Source: Epichloe hybrida (lineage: Eukaryota; Ascomycota; Sordariomycetes; Hypocreales; Clavicipitaceae). Taken from it: DNA of 64,000 bases. The stretch covers positions 1,240,001-1,304,000 of the forward strand of contig JAFEKR010000008.1 in assembly GCA_019022495.1 (NCBI GenBank), read 5' to 3'. Under the pieces are notes generated by a model. It saw only the letters and a program-made list of their open reading frames with translations. It was not told the origin of the DNA and made no database searches. This document shows positions 36,301 to 48,542 of this stretch, one piece after another. A program made the translations under genes and the position numbers. Within the stretch, counting starts at the first letter, position 1, and every line of letters begins with the position of its first letter.

Positions 36301-39300
36301 TATTAGATATGCATCTAGTATTATTATCATATTTAAACCTTAAATATTAACTACTATACATCCTTTTTAACTATCCCCTAATCCTATTTATACAATAAAG
36401 ACTAGAAATATAAATAGTACCTGTAATATAGTATGAAAGACCTTTCCTACAGGCTACTGCTAATAATTCCCTTATTATCTTTAAAATTATTACTTAATTA
36501 TCTAGTCCTACTGGATATATCCTGCATTTCTTAGGAACTAGATCTTACTATCCTAGCTTTATCTATAGTCTTATTTATTCCTCCTAGGGAACTATAGCAA
36601 AGCCCTTATTGCAAAATAAGTCCGTATAATCCCTTAAGAGTTACTATATTTACTATTATTCCTCTTTGTTCTAGGGATTAAAATAGTTAACTTTCGTTTC
36701 TACGTGAATTACTATACGTAATTCTATTATAATTTACTCTAGTATTAATAGTCGCTTCTTAACATGTAATTCCGTTACTATCACTAGATTTGCTACTAAA
36801 GCTTGTTCTTTGGAGTCTACTATATATGCTCTTGTGGCTAGGTTAATAAATTTAAATCTTCCTAATTCCTATTTCTTAGTGATTATAATAGGCTTATCAC
36901 CTAGGTTATATATTATAACATATTATGTTAACCTGTCCGTAACTACTATATAGATACCTAATCTCTGTAACTATTTAGGTTCGAATAGTGCCCTTTTGTC
37001 TTTGCTTAATTGATAATTTACTAGGACTAGCGTTATTATACGTGGCTGAATTATAACCATGTGAGCTAACTTGACTAGCATATTAATTTTCAGTTAATCG
37101 TACTAGGCTACCATAGGAATGGCTACGCTCCTATATATTCTGATAATTGCTTTGCCTTTGCTTACTATTATGTTAATCTATTGCAGTACAATATAATCTA
37201 TGCTAAGTAACAAGTTTGCCCTTAATGACTTCATAATAAATACTTCCCTTATAAATAATACAATCACGGATTATCTATTAGGTATGCTACCTAAGAAGTT
37301 TATAGGTAATAGTACATATTTGTTAGTAGAATAGACATTTAATCCTATGCCCTTTACGTTAATAGGCGCTACTCTAGTGCGCATTTTAATATCTAGGTAC
37401 TATTTGGCTACCTATGTGGTATTTACTAGTGTAATTAAGCAGCCTATATTATAATAAATATTAGTTTGATTGTCCAAATTATCCAGATCTAGATAGATTT
37501 AGAATTATAGGTACGTCTATAATTAAAATACATAGCTAACACCTATATCTTGTTATGTGCTAACTATTAATTAAAAGATTAGTATTTTACTGCCCTTCTT
37601 TGTCTTAACTCTTATTATATTTACTATTTATAGTTCTTCTACTACTAATTTTATTTACATTCGTATGTTATCTATTATAATATTTAGATAATCATGATTA
37701 CTATATGTGTGTAATACTAGGTAAGAGTCTAAAATTTTATTACAAGCTATCTTGCTTCTAATTATACTATTATGTAGCAAGCTATATACTTTGCTTAAAT
37801 GGTTAAAAAGCGTATTATTAGATGTAAATTAAGTAAAACACATTTGATAAGTGCGGACTGCGTTATTAATTCTAATGAATTAAACATGCTTTATCTAGTT
37901 TTTAGTCTATAGGACTCCTTCCTAATTATCTTAAGGGTATGGTTCTTACTACTCTACCTCTAGGTATAGGATATACTTATCTATATCTCCTTATTCTAAT
38001 TACTAGCTATTGTTCTCTTAGTCCTTGCTACTTATTTAGTCCTAATAGTTACTTTATTCTTTATTGCCTTACTAGTCTAACTTATCCACCTAGTGTACGG
38101 CTTAAGGGTGTTATAGCAAGATTGCTAGTCTATTTAGTAGTCTTATAGTATTACTAAATAGGGTGGCTCTTTCTATAACTAGCCTATTATTATATTAAGG
38201 ATTCGGGTATAGCTACTATTAGTTATTATAGTATAGCTAATTGCTAAACTGTTAGTCCTAATTGTTATAGTATAGCCTTTACTAGCCCTATTATTACTAT
38301 TAAGCAAGGTTATAGTATAGTAAATTACCCTAATAATTGTTGTTTCTATTACTATTATAGTAATTATTCTAATATCCTCTGATTCGTGGTCTTGCTATGC
38401 TATTAAATGGTTAGTATCCTACACGTTAGCCTTAAGGATTGTTGAATCCTTTGCGTACATTTAATCCTAGTTAAATATCTCTAAACTGTTAATTGGTTAT
38501 CTGTCGGAACTTATCTCTTGCCTAGCTTGTAATTATTGACTCTCTTTCTCTGATTTATATTAAAAATTGATTAATTATTGTATTAGTTAATAGTAGCGTA
38601 ATAATTATCTGAATTTCCAAATTAAATGCTTAGTAAACTATTTATAATTATGTAACATTATCCTAATAACACGCCCTTATATCTTAAAGCAAATTATGTA
38701 TAAAGATTATAATATCCTCTCTATTATAATATTTCTGCAATAAATATTGCGTATTCTTAATCCTATTTAAAGCCGTGGACTATAGCTCTTGGAATCTCTT
38801 AACTAGTTATATGCAAATAGTTTTTAATAATGCTTCTTAAAGTAATTTACGCTCTAATAGCATTAATAGATAACTATACTAATTAAGGGCTTAACCTCTA
38901 AGGTATAAAATCTAAATATCTTTTATAAGCTTCTTTAATTAGCTAACTACTATATCTTCTAACTACTAGGTGAATACTAAGATGCATTTATAGATTATTA
39001 TAGTAAATTTAGTATTTGCTATAATACCTTAGCCTTTATTATCCTTAACTCCTAGGTTAAAGAAGCTAATATCTACTGCCTGTAATAACAGCTATATTAC
39101 TAGAATTACTTCTACTAGTTATAATCCTAATAGTTATATGTGTCCCTGCTAGATATATTATAGTAAAGCCTAGTTAGTTTAGGTGTTCTCTTTAAATAAA
39201 TAATATATTATTTATATTATCTCTAATTATAGCTATTGTTAATCTACTAATAATAGCTGCTCTTACTTACTACTAGGCATTATGTTATTAATTATATTAT

Positions 39301-40201
39301 TATGCTCTAGCTCTGCCTAACTATTTAATTACTATAATGCTCTTAATCCCCTAGATTAGCAACTACCTAACATCTAGTGTGCTTAGAATCTATTAAGAGG
39401 CAAATTAATAAGCAGGGAATTATTAAGTAAGGTAACTAGTAGTAATTAGTATATAGTAGAACTACTCCTTCCTAATTCTAGAGAAAGCGTTACTACTTAA
39501 TCTAGTATAGGTAATTTTACCTAAGGGGTTTTATCCTACTAACTTTCTAGCTTAAAATTAAGCTTATAATTACATATCCCTATATAGAACTACCCTAACT
39601 ATTCTATTACTATTATAATCAGATAGTCTATTAGCATAGCGTTAATTATATCTACCACTGCTTTACCCTTAGTATAATTAAATTATATTAGTCTGAATCT
39701 TAGTCCCTAGGAATTATCCCTTTAATAGCTAGTTTAAGAATCATCTTTTTAATAGCTAGTGTAAGGCTATAAGCTTATAGCTTATAATAGCTTTAGTAAT
39801 ACTCCTTTACTTATAGTTAGAATAGTTACTATACCTGTCTTTATATTTAACTTAATTATAACTTAAGGAGTAAATAGCCTTGCTTTCTATAACTATTTAT
39901 TAAGGAATTAGATAAATCTACCCCTATGCTTAGCCTACTTAACTAGATAATTAAATATGTTTATTTTATTAAATAGTGTGAAATTTTTTACTATATAGTT
40001 AACTAATTCTCTTAGGTTATTTAGAATTATTAGATTAACTATATTAATATACCTTTAAAGGCATTAGCCTTCTCTAATTAGCTTAGTATCTAGCATTAGC
40101 TTTAATATTAAAGCATAAATATTTAAATATAATTATATAAATACTAGTAGTCTAGTGTTTTTCTAGTTTTTTACACTTATAACTTATAATTACTACTAAT
40201 C
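33324..40201 (-). mobile_element. Main interior of gypsy-1 (gag-pol remnant)
   Basis: RIP-mutated minus-strand gypsy coding region. The reverse transcriptase blocks near 35750-36140 are the clearest relics. Gag and protease are expected from about 37.5 to 40 kb and RNase H/integrase from about 35 to 33.4 kb, but these are placed by family order only. No intact frame exists. Small open frames at 34498 and 37939 on the plus strand are composition artefacts. Confidence 0.65.
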
Positions 40202-40295
40202 TGTAAGGGTATGTGGGAAAGGATAATAATATTCTCTAATCTAGCCCCCGTGGGGCGCTATTTATGCTGCACAATTGTGCACGTGACCTGTGACA
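40202..40295 (-). repeat. Right (5') LTR of gypsy-1
   Basis: 94 bp, partner of 16255-16348. Its single RIP-type difference (GATAAT against GATGAT, near 40225) lies in the half facing the island. Confidence 0.9.
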
Positions 40296-40300
40296 CTCCC

Positions 40301-41852
40301 CTTCCTCCAACGCCGAGGCCCCTCTCCACCACCTTGGCAAAATACCGTTTCGACGTGTTGGCAAGTTCACCGACTGACACAACGCCATGATGGACGCAGA
40401 TTGAAGATGTTTCTTTAACCAAGCCGGCCGTCATCCGTAGTCATCCGTACTCTCCACCGTCATTCCAAACACCTTTTCTCAAAAATGGTTTGCCATTTAC
40501 CACAATCATCGCCTGCTACATTCCTTTCCCGCCCTGTCATTCGGTTTTCATCAAGCCCATCATCATCCAAGCGACCTTCTTCCTACATTGTCTCTCCGCA
40601 ACCATACATTCTCAGTCTGTATCGGAACAATACCCAATGCCATGTACAAAATGCCCGCAATTCTAAATTCGTCAGCTCTGCGCCAGCTCTGCAGCAGCTT
40701 CGACCCAGCAACCCTCCACCACCTATGTCTGCTTCATGATCCAATAAAGTAAAAGGCCAGCTAAAGCAACTTATAATTTCAACAAGAAAAGCGAACTAAA
40801 GTATATGGCATCCCAGTCGGAACAGTAACAAAGGACGCGCAACGGGCCCGTAAAGCGTGAGAGGGTGCGAACCCCCATTGTCCATACAGTCTATATAGCT
40901 TTGATGGCATCGAGAGATTTCGGAAATGCGTGCATTACAGACAGCACTTCCTTGGGTTTCCCTGCCATGCAATGTTGGCGGTGTGCCTGCTGCCGCACAT
41001 GAATGGACAGGATATGCGATTTCAGAGTGCATATGTTGATTATGTGACTCGTAGAAAGACGAGAGAAATGGAATGATAAATGGGGGGTAAAGAAATCAGT
41101 ACATGTCCGAACCAACACGAGCCTCGACATCAAAATCTGACATGCTGCCTCTTGTCGACAGCACATCGTTGACTCAATGCCAGATTCAAGTAATGTCCAT
41201 CTATAACAAGCTGATGCGCGCGACAATCATGACCCTTTCATTCCATAAGGCGTCAGGTTTTACTGCATGAGGCAACGAAGCAATAATTTGCTACAATCGA
41301 GCCAACATGCACATGAAGCATTTGTCCGGCAAAATACAGCTCATGATGGAGGGCGAAACAAGATTAACTCTCATCCATCGCAAAAAAAAAAAAAAAAAAA
41401 CACACTCGGGGGTATCAAGCTTTTCTGGGTTTCCAGCAATGACATGCTGGACCAATACAATCCGCAGTAGTGAAATGAGCGCGAAGCGTGCGACAAAGTC
41501 GCCTCGTCGTCGAATCACCAGACAACTCGAGGCCCGGCATCAAAACATACCCAAGTTGGAATGTTCGGCAGTAATTGATTGGAACAATGAAGAATTGAGA
41601 AGGACATGGATCGCTTGCTTTGGAGAGGAAAAGAAGAGCGGAAGGACACGAAGACGAAGAGGAGGTGAAAAGTTCCATAGGACAAAGACGAGGGGGGTCC
41701 AAATATAACTTGCGAGAACCATTAAAAGATATCGGAGTAGCTTAAGAAGTCAGATAAGTCGATCGTGTAGCGAATCGGCGCGGTTTAAGTTTAGCTCATT
41801 AGGGGTGTCGTCAAAGTCGTGAACATCGTTTTCCAGAAGAAGAAATCCATCA
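40301..41852. other. Intergenic region
   Basis: Normal-composition DNA between the island edge and the stop of the 41853-43685 gene. It contains an A run of 19 (41382-41400) and no convincing gene. An 84-codon plus-strand frame at 40485-40739 (Ser/Pro rich) has no recognisable domain and could be chance. The last few hundred bases should include the 3' UTR of the minus-strand gene. Confidence 0.5.
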
Positions 41853-43685
41853 TCAAAAGAATCCACCAGGGTAGTCATAGGGAGCATGACTGGGTGCGTA
41901 ACCTCTGCTCTGGGAATCGGATTGACTAGGGGCACGGAGTCGGTAAGGCAAAGTCTTGCGCTCTACGCGGCTCCGAGAATCCTCAAGCTGGGGAAGAATC
42001 ATGCTCGCTTTGTCGCTGCCCTGACGGGAACCGCCGCCCCCTCGAGTTGTAAAGACAATCTCGCCACCGTCGTCGCATTCAATCTCAGCGCCGGGAACAC
42101 GGACACGGGCGCCTCCAGAAACTTTAATTGTGAAGTCTTCACTGTTGTATGAGGTGCGTGTTATACCTGTTGCGTTGCTTCGCTTGTAGTCGCTGTCGTC
42201 CCGGCTACCGCTGCTTCGTGTGGAACGGCTGCTAGCCACTCCGCCTCGCTTGCCGGCTTTCCGCAGGGACTCTGCAGTCAAAGGCATCTGCGAGTTACCA
42301 CTCGCGGCTTCCTGGTATCTCAAAGCGTCATTATACTTGTTATCATCAAGACCAACCCCACCAGAAGGCAGGGCATTTGAGCCGTACATGGAAGACCGCT
42401 GTCGTCGGGTCGACGCTGGCATAACATCGTAGTCGTGGTGATCATATGCTGTAGCGCTACGCCTTGACCGAGACACAACAGCACACCGGTCATCAAACGA
42501 TGCGTTGGGAGAAATGTCATGGAACAGGTCCTCGGCGCCCAAAAAATCGTCGTCTTCGTATCCGGGCTGGTCAATTGCAAATCCCACGGATCTCCGATGA
42601 ACCACTGGAGGTCTTGATTGGGTTTGGCGGGACGGCGGACGTTGCTGTGGCGCGGGTGGGCGATACGGCGTGTTTGGTGGGAGTGCAGACTGCGGCCGGA
42701 TCGGAACAAGGTCTGGAGGTGGCATTCTCCTTCGGTCGTCTTCTGCCCGTCTTGAGCGTGAGGGCCGACGTGATACGGGACGCATGGGAGGCGGGTCATC
42801 CAGATAGTCCTCGCGATCGTAGTAATCTTTGGGCGGCGGGGGCGGTGGCGGCGGTGGCGGCTTTTGGTATCCCATTGCCGAAGCAGGTCTGGTTTCGAAC
42901 CGCTGTCTCAAGTGATTGTGCGGATTTGCAGCGACGACGCCATCAAAGAATCCAGGGGCAGGGCCGACTGGTGAAGGCGGTGGGGGGGCTGCAAACCCGG
43001 ATGGAGATGCACCGGGTCCTTGCCACATCGGAATAGGAGGAAACGTGCCGACGGAAAAGGGAGCAGCGGCATGACGGGGCGGATGCCACGCCATATTCTC
43101 AGGAGGCCTAGGAGGTTGCCCGGCGTAGTAGCTGACAGGTCGTGTTTGGGCTCGTGGGCGAGTTCCAGAGATGGCCGGTTGCTGCACACCGTAGCTCGCG
43201 GGGTTGTCTACATGGCCTCTTTTGTACGAGGACTGGCTCACGACGGGCTGTGTGGCCGATTGCTTCAGCGACGTCGGCCGTTGTTTTCGAAGTGGACGAG
43301 GTTCATCCTGGGCCGTGGCCCGTCGTCGGTCTTCTTCGTCCTCCCTCAGCCTCCGATCTTTTCTCTGTCCCTCACGATCGCGAGCTCTCTGTTCGGGGTC
43401 GCCACGGTCCTTCTCAGATGGACGCCTTGACGATGGCTTCTCTCTCTTCTCCGCAACACTGCGGGAATCGGACTCATTGAAGCTGACGCTGGCAGACGAA
43501 GACCTTGTATTGACCGGCCGTTTGTCGGAGCGCGATCTGCTCGTGTTGGCCTTGGATGGGCTCACAGGTGCCTCAGATGTGGCATACTTGCGGGTGCCGG
43601 GCTTGCCATTGATGGAGCTACCAGAGTCTTCATCCGCGTCCTCGACATGTGCCACACGGGAATAGCTTTTGGAGCTCGATGACAT
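41853..43685 (-). CDS. Conserved disordered Arg/Ser/Pro-rich protein with a short C-terminal folded segment
   Basis: A single-exon frame of 610 residues from an ATG at 43685. Most of the chain is low complexity. Residues 1-150 are Ser/Arg/Lys/Glu rich, with a charged stretch of Arg, Asp and Glu around 95-135. The middle is Pro rich, including a run of ten prolines near 285 encoded by GGCGGT-type repeats, and there are acidic patches near 385-400. Near 520-555 is a compact beta-like segment, FTIKVSGGARVRVPGAEIE then CDDGGEIVFT. It looks conserved and may be the only folded part. I do not recognise a named family. It could be a scaffold or cytoskeletal or signalling adaptor, but that is speculation. 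The frame's length and codon-like composition make it a real gene. Confidence 0.8.
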   Translation of the reverse strand: MSSSSKSYSRVAHVEDADEDSGSSINGKPGTRKYATSEAPVSPSKANTSRSRSDKRPVNTRSSSASVSFNESDSRSVAEKREKPSSRRPSEKDRGDPEQRARDREGQRKDRRLREDEEDRRRATAQDEPRPLRKQRPTSLKQSATQPVVSQSSYKRGHVDNPASYGVQQPAISGTRPRAQTRPVSYYAGQPPRPPENMAWHPPRHAAAPFSVGTFPPIPMWQGPGASPSGFAAPPPPSPVGPAPGFFDGVVAANPHNHLRQRFETRPASAMGYQKPPPPPPPPPPKDYYDREDYLDDPPPMRPVSRRPSRSRRAEDDRRRMPPPDLVPIRPQSALPPNTPYRPPAPQQRPPSRQTQSRPPVVHRRSVGFAIDQPGYEDDDFLGAEDLFHDISPNASFDDRCAVVSRSRRSATAYDHHDYDVMPASTRRQRSSMYGSNALPSGGVGLDDNKYNDALRYQEAASGNSQMPLTAESLRKAGKRGGVASSRSTRSSGSRDDSDYKRSNATGITRTSYNSEDFTIKVSGGARVRVPGAEIECDDGGEIVFTTRGGGGSRQGSDKASMILPQLEDSRSRVERKTLPYRLRAPSQSDSQSRGYAPSHAPYDYPGGFF

Positions 43686-46600
43686 GTTGAGGTCTGCAGG
43701 TGAACTGAGTATCGCGAGGTTATGCCTCGGCGAAGTTGAACAGGGTCAACTCGCTCAGCCCTCCAGTCGCGCGCAGGGGGAAATGGATGGTGAATGGTTT
43801 TCTGCCCAAATACCAGTCGACTTTTTTGGCGGTGGGCGCCGGTCTTGGTGGGACTTGGGGAAGGTTTTTGTCCTTTGCGGGCTCTAGGCCCTTAAAGGTG
43901 ATGCGACTTGCCCTCGAGTCGGGAGCGAGGGAGATCCCGCTTGTGGGGGAGGGGGTCGAGTGCGCAATTTCGGGGGGGGCAGGCCAAACTTGACAGGCGT
44001 CGTTAATAAGCTGCTCGATGAGGCTTAAAACAAACCGTGGGCTCTGGAAATGCCGGGCGTTGGAGGGTGACCCGCAAGGACCCAGAGGTGACGACGGTGT
44101 TGGAGCAAGGGGGGGAAAGAAGAAGCGAAGAGAGAGAAGAAGGCAGAGACAACAGATGAATTTGGGCAGCGCCTCAACAGGTGACAGAGACCTGATCTGA
44201 GCTAACAATGCTGAGTGCCACCGGCACCCAATGCCAAAGGGTGAATATCAGTCTGCAGACAGGCAAAAGGCAGTATCTTTTTTTGTTAAAAATAAAAATT
44301 CTCGACCTGGCTGTGTGTCAATGGCCGGCCGCTCGGAGGGAAGACGAGCCCAGAGAGAACAAAAAAGACGGAGAGCGGCAGCCTGATGGTTTTGGTGGGT
44401 GATGACTAAAAGACTGATGACCGACGAGAATCCATCTGTCAGCACACAGAGCATGGAAGAGACGCATTTCTACATATGACACGGCTGGGCCAGCAGGCAG
44501 ACTGAATTATTGGGCTTTGGGCCTTTGCCACATGCTGTCTGTCTGCTTCTTCCACCATCCAATCCCACGTATTATAGTCCGGTCTCCATGTCTCCATCCT
44601 AGCACAGCACGGCGCAATGCTCGACCAGCCTGAAGCACCGAGAGGCATAAGGGTGAAGGGTCCGGCCAGTCTGTTGGTGGACGAGACGAGCTGGACACGC
44701 AAACGCTTCGGCGCGCATTCAAGTCGGAAGCGAGGCGGTCCCCGACAGAGCAATCCCCATTTCGAGCAGGTCAACGAGAAATTCCGAGAGGGAGGGTGGA
44801 AGAAGAGTAGAAGACGCACCGGCGGCGTGAGGGAATGGGTGTGTGCTTAATAACGTGGGCCAGTAACGAAACTCCTCTTCTTGTTTCCCTTCACATCTCC
44901 ACTTCAGAATTGTGATAGAGGGGGTGCATGCCAGCTCAGCAATATGGAGACTCGCTGCTCCATGTAATATAAAAGTTCGTCTGTCTCTGACTCTGGTTCG
45001 GGCTCTCCGTGTCCATGGCACCATTGGCAGACGAAGACTGTTGGAAAACGTGTTGGGTGCCTTGAAATTTGTCCCAATTATTGTTCGCTCTCAGTGTGTT
45101 GGGTCCAGATCCACAATCGAGACCCGGAGAGTGGAGGGTGGGGGAATGAACAGTGTCTTCCTTCAAGATTGACCGACAGGCAGACGGCATTGTCTGGTGA
45201 TGATGCATTCATCATTGGGTCATCGGAGTGAGGGGGGTGGGCTGGAAGCCCAGAATGTGAGATTTGCTGGGGTGGCTGCAGTGGCTGCAGTGGCTGCAGT
45301 GGCTGCAGTGGCTGCCAACACAGCAAAGCATCAAATATCAACGTCAAGACGAAGCGCTGCTGGATTGCGCAGCGGAAGTCCAAATCCCTTGCTTGTGTTG
45401 TTCAAGCTGAGCATGATCGATGAGACCTGACCAGAAAGACACGCCCGGCTGCTGCTTCTTCGTTCTTCTGAGCTGGTAAGCTCGACTTGTTGTAAATGGC
45501 AGGTGCGACCTGCCGATGTTTCACTGGCCTCCCACATTCATCGACCCAGGCCAAGGTCGCCAATCTCACTGACGAATGGACCCGGGCAGGCTTGTTATTT
45601 ATGTACAGTGGTCAGTCTCGCCTGCTGGCCGTCCCTGCTGCCCCAGACGGAAGGGGTTCACAATGGCTGGACCCTGAGCATGCTTCATCGAATTGCCTCC
45701 GCCTTGCCTGCCTGCCTGCTCAAGCAAGGTACATACATAGGTATAGGTACACGTAGTATGTATGTATGGATGTATGTATATAAGCACCACAGCCCAACTG
45801 TGGATCAAGTCGTTCGGTCTTCTGTCTAATCGAGCAGAGCCTCTTTCCTCCGTAGGCACTGAGCACTGAGCACGCAGCCCGACGACCCCCATGGCTGTCG
45901 CGCTGCAATGCACTTCGACTTTTCGTGTTGCTTCTGGCAGGCGAATCCTGCCTGGAACGAAAGCCAGAGGCAGAGGTGAAGAAGGACTCATCCCACCGGC
46001 GCTCTCGGGCCATCCCATGCCCATCCCCCCGGAGTCAAGACGTGCATCCCCCCGGAGTCAGGACGTGCAACAAGGCCAAAAGGCCACTTTTACTGCTCGC
46101 GTCTGCCTGACCAACTTGGCGCTGCCCGGGTGGCGGGTCGGGTATCAACAACGGATGTACAACAACGGCTCTCCTCCAAGGAGAACATGCGTAGTCAGTA
46201 ACAGGCGTTGGTCCTTCGCAATCCAGCTACGACCTCACCATCATTGCCATCTGAGCATTGATACAGGAACAGTCATACTGCAAGACAGCGCGCCGGCACC
46301 ACGTCCGCCATCGTCATGATTCATCATCACCTCGGAGCCAATCATCGACAAGCCTCATCATGCAAGCCTCCATGTCACACATCATCTTCTCCTGTATGTA
46401 GGACCTGATCCGAGTCATAATACCTTTTGTTTGCTCATTCATCTTGAAGGAGTCTTGGCAATGCGATGCGATACAAGGCCTTTCCCGTCACGCCACGCCA
46501 CGTCCTTGTCGACGCCGTGAACTGGACTGCCCAGTCCGCTGCTCCGAACGTGATTGCCTGTTTTATCCCTGCTGGATGACTGTGACAAGACGTGCCTAAG

Positions 46601-48542
46601 TTTAGCCCTTCACATCTGGTCCATGGATCGATCGGCTATTGCCGCTTCTGTAACCCAGCTCGGTACACCTTAGCCGATGAGAGTCCCTTTTCGACTTCGA
46701 CGACAACTCAACATCCTGGCTGATTCAACATGGAAACGAAACTGAGCAGGCTGTACTGTGCATTTTTTGAAATCGATCTTCTTTCCCATGGCTGTAAAAC
46801 GCACCCACAGGCCTTGAGAAATTCCAGTATTAATTTCTGCATTACTTGATTCAATGTCGAGCACTTCAGATAGCCAACTAAGCCAGCATTTTTAAGGGTA
46901 AACGATCGTTATGTAGCAAGAGATTCATTGGTTTTCTTTTTTTTTTGCATACAATGATGCAACGACACCAGGGTCTCTCATTTTCGCAGCACCTGTCACT
47001 ATCTTGGACTGATAATGGTGTAAACACAAACCGGCTGCACATCCCCTCTCGACCTCATGAATCTCGCTCTCGTCTCCGTAGTAGTGAGGAATTCCAACCA
47101 TCACAAATGAGCCATGAGCAATCTGCGGGCGTCAACCCACCTCGCAAAGTAGTTCTCGATATCCTCTTGGTATCTCGCAGGAACAAGGCATGCGGGCACG
47201 TTGCACACGCACGCGCGCACTCGTGCACAACGTCTCGTGCCGACCTATTCACTGCCCTCCTCATGTGTCGAGGTCAAATTCGGTAAAGGCATGTGCAGTG
47301 ATTGGCTCGAGCGACACCCCCTTCACCTTTCGATAATACTTGTCATTTCCTGCTGGGAGGTCATCACGTTCTGGCTTCGTATAACGGTTCGGCCGAGACC
47401 ATGGCTTGCCGGACCTTTGAAAAGCTTCTGTATTACCATTCTCTTGTTTTGCTATTCTGTCTTCCTTTCAAACGCTCCTAGCGGCTCGGGGAAAATCAAG
47501 ACGGAGATGTGCAGTTTTGCGTTGTTGTGGAAGGGTACATCTAGTGGATGGTGAATCGAGGACGAAAAAGGGACCATGCTGACTGCTTGAGCAGTGCCGA
47601 AACGCCATCATTCTAGTTTGATTCAAGGTAAGTCCGGATCTGCCGACTACATGCCCGTCAGGTCGTCATTCGACAGCGAATCGTGAGCAGTAAAGCCAAG
47701 TGTGTTCCCTCTCAGAAGATTTGCCCTTTGGGTTGCGGCTTTTCATAGCACCGTGCCATTGATGCCCGAAATGCAGTGTGTCATGGTATGCCGTGAAGAA
47801 CCCATCTCTTCCGAGATGACACAGCCTGCCTCGTGAGTATATCCTGGTACCATGATTTCAGAAGCAGGCTGTTGGGGGGATATTGGGGGGGGGAGAAGAA
47901 ATTACAACGGGCTCATGCTCAAAGCGCAAGTGTACACACGAGAATCACTTGCCCGTGCACACAAGTTTCCCAGCCAGCTCGGACGGTTGCGACTGAACTC
48001 CCGTACACCGCTTCTTCGCCCAACAGTGCAGAGCAGCGCAGAAAGTTTCTTCATTGCAGATGGGCTGCAACCTCCTTTTGTTGAGCGGTGCGTGCGTTCG
48101 GTTCGGTGGCGTCTGGTATCGGCATGTGCATGATCGTAGGATCAACGGACAAAGACCGCGTGCAGAAGCGGGTGGATTGCTCGGGGGGGGGGGATGTGGG
48201 ATATTCATGCACAGAGACTTCATCATGGCAAAAGCCTTGCTTGGTCTTCGAGTCTGATTTTGATTCATCTGGATGGGGTTTATCATTCTGTTGTATTTTG
48301 ACCTAAGGTGGTGACTGGCAACATGAGGAAATCATCATTGAGGAACATGACAAGTCTGGATAATTCGTGCGAAGGATGACGGAGACCGAGCAGTATCACG
48401 AAGCTTTGTATACGTAAATGATGAGTCCCGTGGCGAGGGGACCGTGCCCTAGCAGAGGCCTATTCTGAATCCATATAGAAGAAGAGGGAACACCAACGCC
48501 TATAATCTAGTCGTATCCTCGTAAACGACGACGGCCAAAATG
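43686..48542. other. Gene-free region of 4.9 kb
   Basis: This lies between the start of the 41853-43685 gene and the stop of the 48543-49658 gene. I find no recognisable protein; the open frames are short and overlap on both strands. It contains a 9-bp tandem repeat (45272-45316), a 23-bp direct duplication (46022-46044 and 46045-46067), and a TACATACATAGG/GTATGTATGGATG-type microsatellite near 45730-45780. The first few hundred bases should hold the promoter of the upstream gene. Non-coding transcripts cannot be judged. Confidence 0.55.
45272..45316. repeat. 9-bp tandem repeat GTGGCTGCA
   Basis: Five head-to-tail units in gene-free DNA. Confidence 0.9.

Larger units (their letters stand above)
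16250..40300 (-). mobile_element. Outermost Ty3/gypsy LTR retrotransposon with nested insertions (gypsy-1)
   Basis: Two 94-bp direct repeats at 16255-16348 and 40202-40295 differ at three sites, all G/A transitions. Each begins TG and ends CA, and they are flanked by the same 5 bp, CTCCC (16250-16254 and 40296-40300). This defines one LTR insertion of 24,041 bp. Removing the nested copia element and its duplicated TAAGG leaves about 8.4 kb. Minus-strand frames between about 34 and 38 kb, although broken by stops, show gypsy reverse-transcriptase features: near 36085-36140 the block GYKGSNIYIxRRIDNML and then a YxDD-like box. Farther downstream near 35750-35950 is the FTRALRYYILGYA-type stretch that follows RT in fungal gypsy elements. 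The 5' LTR is therefore the right one. The element is dead. The short LTR is unusual for gypsy elements. Confidence 0.85.

Noticed and set aside
16250..40300. Starship-type giant cargo element
   Set aside because: The ends are LTRs with a 5-bp duplication and the contents are retrotransposon relics; no tyrosine-recombinase captain or intact cargo gene was found.
40485..40739. 84-codon Ser/Pro-rich frame starting with ATG
   Set aside because: No recognisable domain, no sign of splicing and typical of chance frames; kept only as a note in the intergenic entry.
45891..46319. 142-codon frame in the gene-free region
   Set aside because: It includes a recently duplicated 23-bp segment and overlaps other frames; no protein-like pattern.
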